Positions 8,824-15,635 of a DNA stretch of 16,170 bases are shown here, piece after piece. The notes below the pieces were generated by a model. The model was not told where the DNA came from. It searched no databases and saw nothing but the letters and a program-made list of their open reading frames with translations. Source of the stretch: H2-BAC3 sp045863035 (GTDB taxonomy: Bacteria > Bacteroidota > Ignavibacteria > Ignavibacteriales > Ignavibacteriaceae); the NCBI GenBank assembly GCA_045863035.1, contig BTUV01000068.1, positions 1 through 16,170 on the forward strand, given 5' to 3'. Both the position numbers and the translations under genes were made by a program. Each line of letters begins with the position of its first letter. Position 1 is the stretch's first letter.

Positions 8824-8854
8824 TTTTAACTATGAACATCTTCGGCTATTTTTG
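8824..8854 (+). promoter_or_regulatory. Candidate Bacteroidota-type promoter for the toxin-antitoxin pair
   Basis: TTTT (8824-8827), 19 bases, then TATTTTTG (8847-8854) fits the Bacteroidota -33/-7 consensus TTTG-N19-TAnnTTTG with one mismatch. It lies about 41 bases before the DUF433 ATG at 8896. Whether this host uses that consensus is an assumption. Confidence 0.4.
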
Positions 8855-8895
8855 TATTTTAGTCAGGATTAATTTCCAGGAAAACCAAAGCAGTT

Positions 8896-9123
8896 ATGGA
8901 ACTTCGAGAACGAATAACAATAAACCCCAAGATCATGAATGGGGTGCCATGCATCCGGAATTTGCGTATGCCAGTTGCCACCATATTATCTATGCTTGCT
9001 GAGGGGTATGATGAAGACAAGATAATTTTAGAATTCAATGAACTTGAACCTGAAGATATAAGAGCGGCTCTGAAATTTGCCTCGGATACGCTCAGAACAA
9101 AAGAATTTCCCCTTGCGGTTTGA
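8896..9123 (+). CDS. DUF433 antitoxin (VapB-like) of a type II toxin-antitoxin pair
   Basis: This 75-residue protein has the DUF433 pattern: RITINPKIMNGVPCIRNLRMPVATIL near the N-terminus, then EGYDEDKIILEFNELEPEDIRAAL, a small helical DNA-binding fold. Such proteins are usually the upstream antitoxin gene for a DUF5615 PIN-like toxin, as here. The ATG at 8896 is chosen because the family motif begins directly after it; SD is weak (AGGA about 14 bases upstream). Its TGA overlaps the TTG start of the next gene by 4 bases. By analogy, the protein is expected to bind and neutralise the toxin and to repress its own promoter. Confidence 0.88.
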   Translation: MELRERITINPKIMNGVPCIRNLRMPVATILSMLAEGYDEDKIILEFNELEPEDIRAALKFASDTLRTKEFPLAV

Positions 9124-9491
9124 TAAAATTTCTAATAGATAATAATATTTCCCCCCGAATTGCAAGTTCTCTCGAAATTAGCGGGTTTGTAGCGGTTTAT
9201 GTAAATTCAATAGGGATGAGTGCATCAACCGATGAAGAAATCTTTAATTATGCCTATGAAAATAATTTCACAATTGTATCTGCTGATACTGATTTTGGCT
9301 TTATTCTCTCTTCTTGGAAAAAAAGCAAACCCTCGGTCATTATATTTAGAACTCTATCATCTGTGCCTGAGACACAGATCAACTATTTAACAAGAGTGAT
9401 TGCTAATTTTGCAAATGAAATATTAGAAGGAAGTCTTCTTATCGTTTCATCTGATAAAATTAGAATACGAAAACTTCCAATTTTTAGTTGA
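9120..9491 (+). CDS. DUF5615 PIN-like toxin
   Basis: The 123-residue product has the DUF5615 (Mut7-C/PIN-like) pattern: KFLIDNNISPRIA at the N-terminus with Asp7, TDEEIFNYA (38-46) and TIVSADTDFG (51-60, Asp56 and Asp58). These acidic residues would coordinate the metal of a PIN-type RNase, so RNA cleavage is the inferred toxic activity. It starts with TTG at 9120 inside the overlap TTGA with the antitoxin stop; there is no SD, so translation is probably coupled to the antitoxin gene. The next in-frame ATG lies well inside the fold. The protein appears full length with its key acids intact. Confidence 0.87.
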   Translation: MIKFLIDNNISPRIASSLEISGFVAVYVNSIGMSASTDEEIFNYAYENNFTIVSADTDFGFILSSWKKSKPSVIIFRTLSSVPETQINYLTRVIANFANEILEGSLLIVSSDKIRIRKLPIFS

Positions 9492-9507
9492 GTGCTTATC
9501 TGCTTTT

Positions 9508-9579
9508 GTTCTTCCTGCCCTTATTGTCCCTGTAGTCCTTATTGTCTTTCCCGTCCTTCCAGTCCTTTCTGTCCTTAGA
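9508..9579. repeat. GTCCTTNNN tandem array (9-nt period), copy 2
   Basis: Eight units start at 9508, 9517, 9526, 9535, 9544, 9553, 9562 and 9571, all at exactly 9-base spacing. Variants are GTTCTT, GCCCTT, GTCCCT and GTCTTT. It lies between the converging toxin and pepT genes, starting 16 bases after the toxin stop. It is the most regular of the three arrays. Confidence 0.85.
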
Positions 9580-9633
9580 GGGTGCTGTCCCTAAACACTG
9601 CTGCAAACTAAAACTGCAACAAACCCTTTAGAA

Positions 9634-9675
9634 TAAAAAAAACCGGCGCAAAGCTCGCTTGCTCCGCGCCGGTTT
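9634..9675 (-). terminator. Rho-independent terminator of the OPT-pepT operon
   Basis: AAACCGGCGC (9640-9649) pairs with GCGCCGGTTT (9666-9675) around a 16-base loop that can itself pair AGC/GCT. On the minus strand a T tract (A at 9634-9642 on plus) follows. It lies about 20 bases past the pepT stop. In the plus direction only TTTAATAG follows, so it may also slow toxin-operon transcripts. Confidence 0.88.
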
Positions 9676-9696
9676 AATAGCTCTGCTATATATATA

Positions 9697-10944
9697 CTAC
9701 GACTTCTGTTCCCAGATCTCGGCGATCTTCACGATAACACGCACTGCCATCTCCATATCCTGAATGGCGACCCATTCGGTTTTGGAGTGGAAGCTGTGTT
9801 CACCGGCAAAAATATTAGGTGTGGGAAGCCCCATGAATGAAAGCCGTGAACCATCTGTACCGCCGCGGATAGGCATCATGCGGGGCTCAATGTTAAGCGC
9901 CTTCATTGCATCAACCGCGTAGTCGGTAACCTGCGGATGATCTTTGAGTATATATCGCATATTGCGGTACTGCTCATGCACCTTAAAATCCATCCGGGCG
10001 CCGGGGTACTGAGCAATGGTTTTTTCTGCAAGGTCTTTCAGGAAATCTTCATACTCCTTCAGCTTTTCATCAATGAAATCACGGATGATAATGCGCAAGG
10101 TGGTTTCCTCTTCTGTGCCCTCAAATGTAACACAGTGCACATATCCTTCGCGCCCTTCGGTGGTTTCAGGAGAGAGACGATCTTTTGGGAGCGACTCAAT
10201 AAAGCGCGATGCAATTTTGATGGAGTTAATCATCTTTCCTTTTGCATAACCGGGATGAATGTTGCGCCCGATAAATTTAAGCGTAACCATATCAGCCGAA
10301 AAGGTTTCTGATTCAACTTCTCCGCGGGTCTGTCCGTCAACCGTATATGCATACTTTGCGCCGAACTTCTGCACGTCGAACTTGAATGTACCTTTGCCGA
10401 TTTCCTCATCCGGAGTAAAACAGATTTTAATGTCACCATGTTTTACTTCCGGGTGAGCTAAAAGATACTGCACTGCATCCATGATTTCAGCCACGCCGGC
10501 TTTGTTATCAGCGCCGAGAAGCGTTGAGCCGTCTGAGGTGATGATATCAAAGCCGATCATTGTCGCAAGGTCTTCATTATCAACCGCGCGGATAACCTGA
10601 CCATCCATCGGAAGTGATATATCACCACCCTGATAGTTTTTGTGTATCATCGGTTTTACATTTGCGCCTGATACCGCAGGAGAGGTATCAACGTGTGAAA
10701 TAAACCCGATTGCCGGAACTTTTTTTGCGGTGTTGCCCGGAACTGTTCCGGTAACATAACCCCACTCATCCATAGCGGCATCCTTTACGCCAAGCGCAAG
10801 AAGCTCTTCCACCAGAAGACGCGAAAGGTCTTTCTGCTTTTCAGTTGAGGGGAATGAAGTTGAGTTTTCATCTGACTGTGTATCTATGGTTACATATTTA
10901 AGAAACCGGTCAACACAGGTAAATTTATAATTCTGATCAAACAT
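9697..10944 (-). CDS. pepT: Peptidase T (tripeptide aminopeptidase), M20 family
   Basis: This 415-residue dizinc enzyme removes the N-terminal residue of tripeptides in the cytoplasm. The M20 metal and catalytic motifs are in order: HVDTSP (His84, Asp86), LLGADNKAGVAEIM (Asp146), FTPDEEIGKG (Glu180 base, Glu181), YTVDGQ (Asp203) and FAGEHSFHSKTEW (His386). Length is normal for PepT (about 410). An AAAGGA ribosome site precedes the ATG, with the alternating TATATATATT between them. It follows the OPT transporter with a 27-base gap on the same strand, so the two probably share an mRNA in which the transporter supplies peptides. The stop codon directly abuts a TATATATATA run at 9687-9696. Confidence 0.95.
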   Translation of the reverse strand: MFDQNYKFTCVDRFLKYVTIDTQSDENSTSFPSTEKQKDLSRLLVEELLALGVKDAAMDEWGYVTGTVPGNTAKKVPAIGFISHVDTSPAVSGANVKPMIHKNYQGGDISLPMDGQVIRAVDNEDLATMIGFDIITSDGSTLLGADNKAGVAEIMDAVQYLLAHPEVKHGDIKICFTPDEEIGKGTFKFDVQKFGAKYAYTVDGQTRGEVESETFSADMVTLKFIGRNIHPGYAKGKMINSIKIASRFIESLPKDRLSPETTEGREGYVHCVTFEGTEEETTLRIIIRDFIDEKLKEYEDFLKDLAEKTIAQYPGARMDFKVHEQYRNMRYILKDHPQVTDYAVDAMKALNIEPRMMPIRGGTDGSRLSFMGLPTPNIFAGEHSFHSKTEWVAIQDMEMAVRVIVKIAEIWEQKS

Positions 10945-10971
10945 AATATATATATCCTTTGTTAAAGTGTT

Positions 10972-12969
10972 TTATTCATTGTCTGGTTTTCCGCGGAGTG
11001 AATCCCAAATCATATACGCAGCCAGAAGACCGAGCATCATAATGGCAACAAGCTCAGCAGCATGGCTTTCAAACCATTCAGCATTCACCCAGTTATAACC
11101 GAGATAACGCAGGAACGCGGAGACCACACCCATCAATGCACCGCCGGCAATAAATCCGGACGCAATAAGAGTGCCGCGCTCACGGCGTGCGTTGTTAATT
11201 TTTTCATCCTTGCTTCTTGTTGAAACAAAATGCGCAATCAAGCCGCCTGCAAGAAGCGGTGTGTTCAGTTCAAGCGGTATATACATACCCAGTGCAAAAG
11301 CAAGCGGAGATACGTTTAACGAAACAAGTATGAGTGACATACATGCCCCGGCAAGATAAAGCATCCACGGTGCGGGCTGGTTATCCATGAGAGGTTGTAT
11401 AACTGCTGCCATAGCATTTGCCTGAGGTGCTGCAAGCGCGCCTTCGCCTGAGAAACCATACGTATCATTGAGAATAAGAACAACATATCCGACTGTAGCA
11501 GCGGAGATGAGTGTCCCCAGAAACTTCCAGCTCTGTTGTTTATAAGGTGACGAGCCAAGCCAGTATCCGATTTTTAAGTCAGTGATAAATCCGCCCGCCA
11601 TGCTCAGTGATGTGCAGACAACACCTCCAATGATAAGCGCTGCTGCCATTCCGGCTTGTCCGGTTAATCCTGCTGATACAAGTATAATGGAAGAAAGAAT
11701 GAGCGTCATCAGCGTCATTCCTGATACGGGATTGGTTCCCACAATAGCAATAGCATTTGCCGCAACGGTGGTAAAGAGGAATGCAATCACACCAACGATA
11801 AGCAGACCAAGGAATGAATGTGTGAGCGATAGCCCGATGCCTCCGAAGAAGAAAAGAAAAGTCAGGATGAGCACAAGAATAATTAACGAGACAACAGTAG
11901 CCATGCTTAAATCACGCTCGGTGCGCAGTTTTGTTCCGTTTGCTGATTTGCCTCCGCCAATTTCCTTAACCGCAAGAGCAAATGCACTCTTGATAATTTT
12001 AGATGAACGGATAATACCGATAACACCGGCCATTGCAATACCACCGATGCCGATATGACGAACATAATTACGGAAAATTTCTTCCGCGCTCATTTCTGAA
12101 ATCAGCTTGGTAACATTCGCGCCGAGCGGTGTGCTCATCTGCTCTCCTATATATGCAACAACAGGAATCAGCACATACCACGATAGCGCGGAACCGGCAA
12201 CAATTATAGCAGAGTATTTTAACCCGACTATATATCCAAGACCGAGCACCGCGGCGCCAACATTAATTTTAAAAACAATACGCATCTTATCAGCAAGTTC
12301 CTGCCCGAAAGCAAAAACCCGCGTGGAAAAAACTTCACTCCACCATCCGAACGATGCAATAATAAAATCATATATACCGCCAATCAAGCCGCTCATCACC
12401 AGCACCTTTGCACCGCCGCCCCCTTTTTCACCTGCCACAAGAACCTCTGTTGTTGCGGTTGCCTCTGGAAAGGGGAACTTGCCATGCATTTCCTGCACGA
12501 AGTATTTACGGAAAGGGATGAGGAAAAGGATACCCAGGAACCCCCCCAGCAGTGAAGCAAGGAAGATCTGGTAATAAGGGATATCCAGACCGAGTATATA
12601 CAGAGCCGGGATGGTGAAGATTGCGCCGGCAACAACCAGTCCGGAAGTAGCGCCGACTGACTGGATAATCACGTTTTCACCCAGCGCGTTTTTACGTTTC
12701 AGCAGGGCCGAGAGTCCCACAGCCATAATAGCAATGGGGATGGCGGCTTCAAATACCTGCCCAATCTTTAGCCCCAGATAGGCAGCCGCGGCAGAAAAAA
12801 GCACCGCCATAAGAAGTCCGGTCGCGATTGAATAGGGACCCACTTCGGGTGGATTTGACCCCGCCGGCATAATCGGCTGATAACTTTCCCCCGGTTTTAG
12901 TTCAGTATAAGCATTTTCCGGCAGTCCTTTACCGGTTGATGTGTGTTCCATAAGTTTTGAGTCTTTCAT
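10972..12969 (-). CDS. OPT-family oligopeptide transporter
   Basis: The 665-residue, highly hydrophobic protein has many membrane helices (roughly 14-16 by eye). Family signatures include ENVIIQSVGATSG (98-110), KFPFPEATATTEVL (164-177) and, further on, NPVSGMT. OPT proteins are inner-membrane, cation-coupled importers of small peptides or peptide-like metal chelates; bacterial members near 650 residues are usually annotated as oligopeptide transporters. Its partner pepT directly downstream favours peptides as substrate. The ATG at 12969 has an AAGGAT only at long distance (about 19 bases), so the ATG at 12951 is an alternative. Many Tyr-Ile and Ile-Tyr pairs are encoded as TAT ATA or ATA TAT. 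No frameshift is seen. Confidence 0.92.
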   Translation of the reverse strand: MKDSKLMEHTSTGKGLPENAYTELKPGESYQPIMPAGSNPPEVGPYSIATGLLMAVLFSAAAAYLGLKIGQVFEAAIPIAIMAVGLSALLKRKNALGENVIIQSVGATSGLVVAGAIFTIPALYILGLDIPYYQIFLASLLGGFLGILFLIPFRKYFVQEMHGKFPFPEATATTEVLVAGEKGGGGAKVLVMSGLIGGIYDFIIASFGWWSEVFSTRVFAFGQELADKMRIVFKINVGAAVLGLGYIVGLKYSAIIVAGSALSWYVLIPVVAYIGEQMSTPLGANVTKLISEMSAEEIFRNYVRHIGIGGIAMAGVIGIIRSSKIIKSAFALAVKEIGGGKSANGTKLRTERDLSMATVVSLIILVLILTFLFFFGGIGLSLTHSFLGLLIVGVIAFLFTTVAANAIAIVGTNPVSGMTLMTLILSSIILVSAGLTGQAGMAAALIIGGVVCTSLSMAGGFITDLKIGYWLGSSPYKQQSWKFLGTLISAATVGYVVLILNDTYGFSGEGALAAPQANAMAAVIQPLMDNQPAPWMLYLAGACMSLILVSLNVSPLAFALGMYIPLELNTPLLAGGLIAHFVSTRSKDEKINNARRERGTLIASGFIAGGALMGVVSAFLRYLGYNWVNAEWFESHAAELVAIMMLGLLAAYMIWDSLRGKPDNE

Positions 12970-13166
12970 CTGGTTTTAAAAGAACATATCCTTCTAACTT
13001 ACTGCATAAAAAGGGAAGAAAAAAATGAAGTTTCAGTTAGAATTATGAGGTATGAATTATGAACTAAAGGGGATTGCTGATTTTCCGGTTATTTTTGGAA
13101 AGCGGGAGAGCCCCCATCCTTGCGCAAAGCCACCAATCCGCAAAGAGTGGGCAAGCTGCTGCTGTG

Positions 13167-13217
13167 GCCCTTGCTGATATTAATGTCCCTGCTGTCCTTA
13201 ATGTCGTTCCTGTCCTT
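13167..13217. repeat. GTCCTTNNN tandem array (9-nt period), copy 3
   Basis: Six positions at 13167, 13176, 13185, 13194, 13203 and 13212 keep exact 9-base spacing. Five resemble GTCCTT (GCCCTT, GTCCCT, GTCCTT, GTCGTT, GTCCTT) and one (GATATT) is decayed. It lies in the spacer upstream of both the OPT gene and the capsid module. Confidence 0.65.
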
Positions 13218-13503
13218 TAAAAACCCCAAGCCCCTACCCAGAAAGTTTTTACGCAGAGTATCGTAAAGTTATAAGCCACACAAAATTAAGCAACCAAGCC
13301 GCAAAGCCCCGCCATCCTCACCCGCCAACTCAAGTTCAAATTCAAATTTTAATTCTTAATTCTTAATTTTTAATTTTTAATTCACAATTCCCTCCCCATT
13401 ACTAATTACTACTTACTCATTACTAATTAACAAAGTCAACCTCCTCCGGCACCTGACTCCGCTTTTCTGAAAAATTACTTTTGCCTTCGTATTTATAATA
13501 ATT
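13218..13503. repeat. Low-complexity AT-rich spacer with 8-nt period arrays
   Basis: No gene is supported between the OPT start (12969) and the capsid module. Around 13334-13385 an 8-base period of AATTCTTA then AATTTTTA units appears; 13396-13430 has ATTACTAATTACTAC-type units; 13040-13065 has a repeated GAATTATGA-like phrase. Copies resembling the CGCAAAG/CGTAAAG family lie at 13252-13295, including CGTAAAGTTATAAG at 13262-13275. Such spacers probably arise by slippage. The promoter for the capsid module must lie here, but none is clear. Confidence 0.6.
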
Positions 13504-13521
13504 ATGAAAGGTAACACACGT

Positions 13522-14325
13522 ATGCACAAATGGTTTGAAATTTTCCGGACGGGTAAACACACCGACTCCGCCGGCAGAACCAAAGAGTGGACTGAGCAAG
13601 ATCTGGACAATATTGTCTCCTCCTACAATCCCGCTCAGCATGAAGCCCCCATCGTTATAGGCCATCCTAAGGATGACGCTCCGGCTTACGGATGGATTCA
13701 CGCCCTCAAACGCAGCGGGGACCGTCTTCTCGCCCTCCCCTCCCGACTCCTTCCTCTGTTCACTGAGGCGGTTAAAAACGGACTCTTCAAAAAACGCTCC
13801 GTTGCTCTTAACCCCGACGGCTCTCTCCGTCACGTCGGGTTTCTGGGCGCCGCCTCTCCTGCCGTTAAAGGACTCGCTGACCCCGAGTTCAACCAGACAA
13901 CTCCGGAGCCGCATATATATGAGTATCAGGAGTTAACCGGAGCTGATGATCTTCTCAAACAACTTGAAGAAACACAGGCAATCAATGAGAAACTTGAGCA
14001 GATGCTCAAAGACGAAAACACTCTCAAAGCTCAATTAGAAGCAGAGCTAAACAAACTGAAAGAAGACTTCACCTTTGCTGAGCTTGATACTTTTCTTAAC
14101 GGCAAAATTGATGAGGGGGTTATCACTCCGGGACAGAAAGAGGAGCTGTACAGACTCGGCGTTCTGCTCTTTGAAAAGGATGGCGTATCAAAGCTGATGG
14201 AATTCGTCTCAGCGCTGCCCAAACAGATTACGCTCAACGAAATTGCCGTAAAGCCGCGGCAGCCGCGCTCCGCTTCTGATATCATGGCAGAAGAAATCCG
14301 CAGAAAAACTCCCGCCGCTCATTAA
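13522..14325 (+). CDS. Phage Mu gpI-like prohead protease with scaffold-like C-terminus
   Basis: Starting at the ATG at 13522 the product has 267 residues. The N-terminus (WFEIFRTGKHTDSAGRTKEW, then DLDNIVSSYNP, HEAPIVIGHPKDDAPAYGWI at 40-59) and the block LFKKRSVALNPDGSLRHVGF (88-107) followed by LGAASPAVKGL match phage Mu protein I-like proteases. Residues about 141-183 form a Glu/Lys/Leu-rich coiled coil, as expected for a scaffold fused behind the protease. In known phages this protein shapes the prohead and then cleaves the scaffold. I prefer 13522 over the upstream ATG at 13504 because GAAAGG lies at the right distance and the family pattern begins right after it. The capsid protein gene follows after 46 bases. 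Confidence 0.85.
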   Translation: MHKWFEIFRTGKHTDSAGRTKEWTEQDLDNIVSSYNPAQHEAPIVIGHPKDDAPAYGWIHALKRSGDRLLALPSRLLPLFTEAVKNGLFKKRSVALNPDGSLRHVGFLGAASPAVKGLADPEFNQTTPEPHIYEYQELTGADDLLKQLEETQAINEKLEQMLKDENTLKAQLEAELNKLKEDFTFAELDTFLNGKIDEGVITPGQKEELYRLGVLLFEKDGVSKLMEFVSALPKQITLNEIAVKPRQPRSASDIMAEEIRRKTPAAH

Positions 14326-14335
14326 TAACAGTAAC

Positions 14336-14363
14336 GTATATATACAAACAACCTAAGAAAGGA
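14336..14363 (+). promoter_or_regulatory. Leader of the capsid gene: GTATATATAC plus AAGAAAGGA ribosome site
   Basis: GTATATATAC (14336-14345, a perfect palindrome) precedes AAGAAAGGA (14355-14363), which lies 8 bases before the TTG start at 14372. The strong SD decides this unusual start. The same arrangement recurs before the gene at 15405. Confidence 0.75.
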
Positions 14364-14371
14364 CTATCTAT

Positions 14372-15295
14372 TTGAAATTACGAGAAATCTCATCATCCGA
14401 CCCGCTGACCCAGCAGGTTATCCGGCAGATGTCGCTCTATGGCACACTGCTCGGATTCGCTGAATTCTACCGGATGTCCGGTAATGCTGATTATCTGCGC
14501 CGCACTGCAACCGCCACAGGCGGACGTTTCCGCGCGCTTGATAATGACTATCCGGACAACACAGTCACGCCGCAATATATAACCCCCGCGCTCAAAATTC
14601 TGGGCGATAAAGTTATGGTTGATGCCGCGCACGAACGCCGCGGTATTGATGTCGCGAGTATCCGCGCCTCTGAACTCCTGAACTTTGCCGCCAACCTCGG
14701 CAAACAGTTTCAGAACTACTTTGTGAACGGAAGCTCCGCGCAGGATGGAAATGCCTTTGACGGTCTGAAAGTACTGGTGACCGGTTCTCAGAAAATTACT
14801 GCTGATGCAAATGGTCTTGCTGTTGATCTGGGCAATACCGATGCCGCCAAAAAGAAGCAGCAGGCATTTCTTGAGCTGCTGGATGACCTCATCTCCCGCG
14901 TTGATGGCGGCGCCGAGCTGGTTCTAATGGACGCAAAAACCCTGAGCCGCCTCAGCTCAATAGCTGCCGATATGATTACCATTGACGCAGATGAGTTTGG
15001 TAAACCTCTCAGCCGTTTTAACGGAATACCGATTCTTCCTGCCGGTTTTGACCGCAGCGGAAATAAAATTCTGCCGCATAATGAAACAACCGGTTCAGCA
15101 TCAAACTGCACGAGTATATACGCAATGCGGTTTGGTGAACGGAACAACCTGACCCTGCCGAGTAACGTTGGCGTTGAAGTGAGAGACCTTGGCAGACAAG
15201 GCGTTCACTACATCCACAGTGTTGAGTTCGATACTGCGTTAGCTTTGGCTAACAGTAAAGCCGCTGCCCGTCTTGAAGGAATCATCATCTCCTGA
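14372..15295 (+). CDS. Phage major capsid protein (HK97-like fold expected)
   Basis: This 307-residue protein fits a tailed-phage major capsid family I recognise by its C-terminal pattern: DADEFGKPLSRFNGIPIL (205-222), then NKILP, TSIYAMRFGE (247-256), VGVEVRDLG (266-274) and a final AAARLEGI. Upstream, ITPALKILGDKVMVD (70-84), HERRGID, ASIRASELLNFAANLGKQF and FVNGS (117-121) also fit. It follows a protease/scaffold gene, the standard head-gene order. The start is TTG at 14372, supported by AAGAAAGGA at 8-base spacing; the next ATG would remove 19 residues. The sequence is intact, so shell assembly looks possible. No portal, terminase or tail gene is present in the window. Confidence 0.87.
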   Translation: MKLREISSSDPLTQQVIRQMSLYGTLLGFAEFYRMSGNADYLRRTATATGGRFRALDNDYPDNTVTPQYITPALKILGDKVMVDAAHERRGIDVASIRASELLNFAANLGKQFQNYFVNGSSAQDGNAFDGLKVLVTGSQKITADANGLAVDLGNTDAAKKKQQAFLELLDDLISRVDGGAELVLMDAKTLSRLSSIAADMITIDADEFGKPLSRFNGIPILPAGFDRSGNKILPHNETTGSASNCTSIYAMRFGERNNLTLPSNVGVEVRDLGRQGVHYIHSVEFDTALALANSKAAARLEGIIIS

Positions 15296-15334
15296 TAATT
15301 TACCCGCCTCATAACACCCCGTTCCTCCACCTCT

Positions 15335-15367
15335 GCCCGCGCCGGTTTTACTCCTTACGGCGCGGGC
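15335..15367 (+). other. GC-rich hairpin without T tract between capsid and membrane-protein genes
   Basis: GCCCGCGCCG (15335-15344) pairs perfectly with CGGCGCGGGC (15358-15367) around a 13-base loop. No T run follows; GTATATATA begins 8 bases later. It could weaken read-through from the capsid gene or stabilise the 3' end of its mRNA, which would keep capsid output above that of the membrane proteins. Confidence 0.55.
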
Positions 15368-15374
15368 GGGGGAA

Positions 15375-15394
15375 GTATATATAACAAGAAAGGA
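15375..15394 (+). promoter_or_regulatory. Leader GTATATATA plus AAGAAAGGA ribosome site
   Basis: GTATATATA (15375-15383) is followed closely by AAGAAAGGA (15386-15394), 10 bases before the ATG at 15405. It repeats the leader layout of the capsid gene. Confidence 0.7.
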
Positions 15395-15404
15395 AATAAA
15401 TCTG

Positions 15405-15635
15405 ATGAAACCCGGCTCGAGGAAATTTACCGGATTCCTGCTCACATTGCTCAGCTTTTCTGCTGTTGCCATACTTGCGCTTTTTCGCAGTGAGATGGAG
15501 TCTTCTGTTTTGCCATCGTTTGTGTTTCAACTTGCGTCAGCTTATGGCATCATTTGCGGGCTCTTTTTCGGGAGCAACGTGTTGGTGCATTACGCAAAGA
15601 AAGGAGCTTCAGGCAGTGAGAAAAATCCTGATTGA
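15405..15635 (+). CDS. Small two-helix membrane protein (holin-like candidate)
   Basis: This 76-residue protein has two predicted membrane helices, about 9-26 (GFLLTLLSFSAVAILALF) and about 37-60 (PSFVFQLASAYGIICGLFFG and on), and a charged tail (HYAKKGASGSEKNPD). Size, topology and position after head genes fit a holin, but there is no sequence motif I recognise and no endolysin nearby, so this is inference only. The start is well supported by AAGAAAGGA. Its last 20 bases overlap the next gene. Confidence 0.7.
   Translation: MKPGSRKFTGFLLTLLSFSAVAILALFRSEMESSVLPSFVFQLASAYGIICGLFFGSNVLVHYAKKGASGSEKNPD
15597..15605 (+). promoter_or_regulatory. Ribosome site AAGAAAGGA deciding a GTG start
   Basis: A third exact AAGAAAGGA lies inside the end of the preceding gene, 10 bases before the GTG at 15616. 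It argues against starting the following gene at the far upstream in-frame ATG (15466). Confidence 0.7.

Noticed and set aside
8666..9002. Short plus-strand frames of 66-68 residues near the antitoxin
   Set aside because: They cross the GCAGATT repeat or the antitoxin start in another frame and show no protein character.
13423..13914. A 163-residue minus-strand frame
   Set aside because: It is antisense to the protease/scaffold gene, which has clear family matches, and has no ribosome site.
13522..15295. Encapsulin nanocompartment
   Set aside because: Encapsulins do not need a protease/scaffold gene, and this capsid protein matches a phage capsid pattern; no cargo enzyme gene is adjacent.
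15466..15615. A longer N-terminus for the last gene, from the ATG at 15466
   Set aside because: It would overlap most of the two-helix protein gene; the GTG at 15616 has a strong ribosome site and begins directly at a membrane helix.
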